From Alphaproteobacteria bacterium (GTDB lineage: Bacteria; Pseudomonadota; Alphaproteobacteria; Caulobacterales; Caulobacteraceae), in NCBI GenBank assembly GCA_018820275.1, contig JAHJOO010000038.1:82926-146925 (forward strand): 64,000 nt of DNA. Reading direction: 5' to 3'. Shown piece by piece: positions 62,394 through 64,000 of this stretch. The translations under genes were made by a program, and so were the position numbers. Numbering within the stretch: position 1 is the first letter of the stretch; each line of letters opens with the position of its first letter. The notes below the pieces were generated by a model. The model saw only the letters and a program-made list of their open reading frames with translations, did no database searches and was not told where the DNA came from.

Positions 62394-63293
62394 TCAGGGT
62401 CCCGCCACCGGCGTCACGACGGGCTCCTGCGTCGCGCGCAGGGGCGTCACCGACACCTTGCCGCCGCACGGGGCGAACGTCTGGTCCAGAGAAACCGGCG
62501 AGGTGTCGCCCGGTGCCGTCACGCGGATACGGGTCGCGGTGGGGCAACTGCGCTGCATCGTCTCGTTCGGGACGACGCTCCAGCGCAGGCCGAACCAGGC
62601 CTTGGCCTGGGGCTCGAGGGTGACGACCGGCGCCGGCGTCCGGACCGTGCCCCCCGAGGCGTCGATGCGGTCGGTGCGCACCGAGGTCAGGTTCCGGCCC
62701 TGCGCATCCTGAAGCGTCAGGCCGACGTGGCCCTGCAGGGTGCAGGCCCGGCTGCCGACGTTCTTCAGCGAATAGACGGTCTCGCGATTTCCCGCGCCCG
62801 CGTCGCCGGCCTCGGCGGCCAGCTGCAGCTGGGGCCCGCGGCACGGGGATCCGGCCACGGGCGTGGCCCCGACGGGGTCGACCGGACCGGGGGCCGCGCC
62901 CCCGGAGGTCGGTCGCGTGCAGCGTTCCAGCACCGTCACGCCCACCTGGTCGTTGGGACCGACCCGACCGAGCGTCGCCTGTTCCTGGCCGTCGCGGGTG
63001 GCGCTCCACCACTCCCACTGGGCGCCGGCGTACCGCGCGCCGCTGCCGGACGGCGTCAGCCGCAGATCGGCGGTCGCGCCCTCGTAGGACACCCGCGCGG
63101 TGGCGTCGTCGACGTACTGGACGCTGACCGTCTTCCCGCTCTCGCAGGCATAGCCGACGGCCGGAGCGGTGGAGGGCACCGGCCCGGCGGCGGAGGGCTG
63201 AACCGGGGGGACGGGCGGCTCGTCCGCCGGTGGGCTGCACCCGGCCAGCGCGAGGGCGGCGACGGTCAGAACGGTCAGGGGGCCGTGGCGCAT
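62394..63293 (-). CDS. Lipoprotein with MliC-like and DUF4232 domains
   Basis: This 299-residue protein has a lipobox at Cys19 (ALALAGCSP) and a Pro-rich linker. The MliC-like domain (about 46-125; YACESGKTVSVQY...EQATLG) resembles lysozyme inhibitors. A DUF4232-like domain (about 155-290; LKNVGSRACTLQGHVGLTL) follows, seen mostly in actinobacterial lipoproteins. Cysteines are paired in both. The combination suggests a cell-envelope protein that could block host or phage lysozymes. ATG 63293 with AAAGGA; a longer start at 63320 is less likely. Confidence 0.8.
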   Translation of the reverse strand: MRHGPLTVLTVAALALAGCSPPADEPPVPPVQPSAAGPVPSTAPAVGYACESGKTVSVQYVDDATARVSYEGATADLRLTPSGSGARYAGAQWEWWSATRDGQEQATLGRVGPNDQVGVTVLERCTRPTSGGAAPGPVDPVGATPVAGSPCRGPQLQLAAEAGDAGAGNRETVYSLKNVGSRACTLQGHVGLTLQDAQGRNLTSVRTDRIDASGGTVRTPAPVVTLEPQAKAWFGLRWSVVPNETMQRSCPTATRIRVTAPGDTSPVSLDQTFAPCGGKVSVTPLRATQEPVVTPVAGP

Positions 63294-63371
63294 GGAGCGG
63301 TCCTTTCGCGCGAATGCCAAGCTTAACGCGGTTTCGGAACGAGGGATGCGGCGTTTGGCCCCGGAACGACG

Positions 63372-63404
63372 AAAAGCCCCGCGGTCGAAACCGGCGGGGC
63401 TTTT
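63372..63404. terminator. rho-independent terminator at the end of the rrn operon
   Basis: AAAAGCCCCG pairs with CGGGGCTTTT around an inner CGGT/ACCG hairpin. The T-tract works in both directions, so it can end the rrn transcript and shield the MliC gene. Confidence 0.85.
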
Positions 63405-63409
63405 GATTC

Positions 63410-63456
63410 TGGGTGCGGGAGCAGGATTTGAACCTGCGACCTTCAGGTTATGAGCC
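63410..63456 (-). pseudogene. Partial tRNA-fMet (3' half only)
   Basis: These 47 bases are identical to the last 47 bases (anticodon loop to CCA) of the complete tRNA-fMet at 63516-63592. The 5' half (acceptor, D arm) is replaced by unrelated sequence, so no functional tRNA is formed. It lies downstream of the complete gene, between two terminators. See the findings list. Confidence 0.85.
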
Positions 63457-63475
63457 GAACCGGCGGCGCCACAAC

Positions 63476-63510
63476 GAGAAAGCCCGCCGGGCGAACCTGG
63501 CGGGCTTCTC
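63476..63510. terminator. rho-independent terminator after tRNA-fMet
   Basis: GAGAAAGCCCGCC pairs with GGCGGGCTTCTC, with the T-rich end reading on both strands. It lies 6 bases beyond the CCA end of the complete tRNA. Confidence 0.75.
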
Positions 63511-63515
63511 TGATT

Positions 63516-63592
<77 letters not shown>

Positions 63593-63679
63593 GCAAACCT
63601 GGGCGTGAAGGAAGAAATGTTCGAGAAGCGCCCCGGGCATCCCGGAGGAGGGGGGCGAAATCATTCTGTGCGACCGGTA

Positions 63680-63797
63680 GACCCGGCGACGACCTACTCT
63701 CCCGCGCCTTAAGACGAAGTACCATCGGCTCTGGAGGGCTTAACGACCGAGTTCGGAATGGGATCGGGTGGGGAACCTCCGACATAGTCACCGGGTC
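63680..63797 (-). rRNA. rrf: 5S ribosomal RNA
   Basis: About 118 bases start GACCCGGTGACTATG and end GTCGCCGGGTC, which pair as the 5S terminal helix. The CCCATTCCGAACTCGG and GGCGCGGGAGAGTAGG segments are 5S-typical. It lies between 23S and tRNA-fMet; exact ends may shift by a few bases. Confidence 0.95.
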
Positions 63798-63875
63798 AAC
63801 CGGGCGCACAGAATGAGAAGACATCGTCACGTTCGACGGCAAGTCGAACCAGTATATTTATGAGTTTTGCTGAGA

Positions 63876-64000
63876 AACGATCAAGCCGATCGGATTATTA
63901 GTACCAGTAAGCTTCATGGGTCGCCCCACTTCCACACCTGGCCTATCAACGTGGTAGTCTTCCACGATCCTCAGCGAAGCCTTGTTTTGAGGTTAGTTTC
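63876..64000 (-). rRNA. rrl: 23S ribosomal RNA, 3' end
   Basis: The last about 125 bases of 23S are present: GGAAGACTACCACGTTGATAGGC, shown in part, and AAGCTTACTGGTACTAATAA, then CGATCGGCTTGATCGTT as the 3' terminal helix strand. The gene continues beyond the right edge. The 16S gene and upstream tRNAs are outside the window. The 78-base gap to 5S is a processing spacer. Confidence 0.93.

Noticed and set aside
63410..63480. Second complete tRNA gene
   Set aside because: The 5' acceptor strand and D arm are missing, so only a 3' fragment of tRNA-fMet is present.

Overview
The window is strongly GC-rich and densely coded, and reads as a chromosomal segment of an alphaproteobacterium of the Caulobacterales, most like Brevundimonas. 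The evidence is the order phoR-pstC-pstA-pstB-phoU-phoB, a GapR nucleoid protein (DUF2312), a TipF-like degenerate EAL protein, a TacA-like sigma-54 activator, COQ9, DUF2093 and DUF3035 families, a TonB-dependent receptor, and rrn operon ends typical of the class. Assignment is by family recognition only; no search was run.

Layout. 1-3407: 3' end of a hydratase-family gene and a complete TRAP transporter (DctP, DctQ, DctM). 3409-9213: COQ9, ribosomal protein S21 (apparent CTG start), a fused phosphoserine phosphatase/3-phosphoglycerate dehydrogenase, a membrane-extended SDR and Hsp33. 9233-15875: the phosphate regulon on the minus strand (phoR, then pstC-pstA-pstB-phoU-phoB), with a Pho-box-like repeat at the end of phoR. 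16005-22825: a hybrid histidine kinase, purD, xseA, small membrane proteins, a LytM-type peptidase-like protein and a response regulator. 22768-32456: lipid A acyltransferase, SDR, TipF-like protein, lspA, a DUF3035 lipoprotein, ispH, argS, a NYN-domain protein and adenine deaminase. 32589-36879: TonB-dependent receptor followed by a PhoD-type phosphatase. 36876-42753: oligoendopeptidase F, DUF1203, DUF4153 and a sigma-54 response regulator. 42758-44174: gapR, a basic protein, a SUKH-domain protein and rpmJ. 44540-51064: MltB-like transglycosylase, M28 peptidase, a small exported protein and the cytochrome bc1 operon (Rieske, cytochrome b, cytochrome c1). 51233-63293: trmL, dipeptidase, hemF, glutamine amidotransferase, rlmJ, topoisomerase IB, an iron-linked hydroxylase, a secreted nuclease, kbl-barstar-tdh and a MliC/DUF4232 lipoprotein. 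63372-64000: the tail of an rrn operon (23S 3' end, 5S, tRNA-fMet) plus a 47-bp partial copy of the tRNA.

The clearest themes are phosphate (Pst/Pho regulon, and a receptor-phosphatase pair that could feed it), envelope maintenance (lipid A, lipoproteins, peptidoglycan enzymes), Caulobacter-type cell-cycle and development factors, and respiration. No prophage, insertion sequence, CRISPR array or defence island was seen. The least ordinary features are the SerB-SerA fusion, the CTG start of rpsU, the barstar gene inside kbl-tdh, the gapR/basic-protein/SUKH string, the LytM protein with a Cys at a zinc-ligand position, the partial tRNA-fMet, and four convergent gene pairs whose stop codons share one CTAG.
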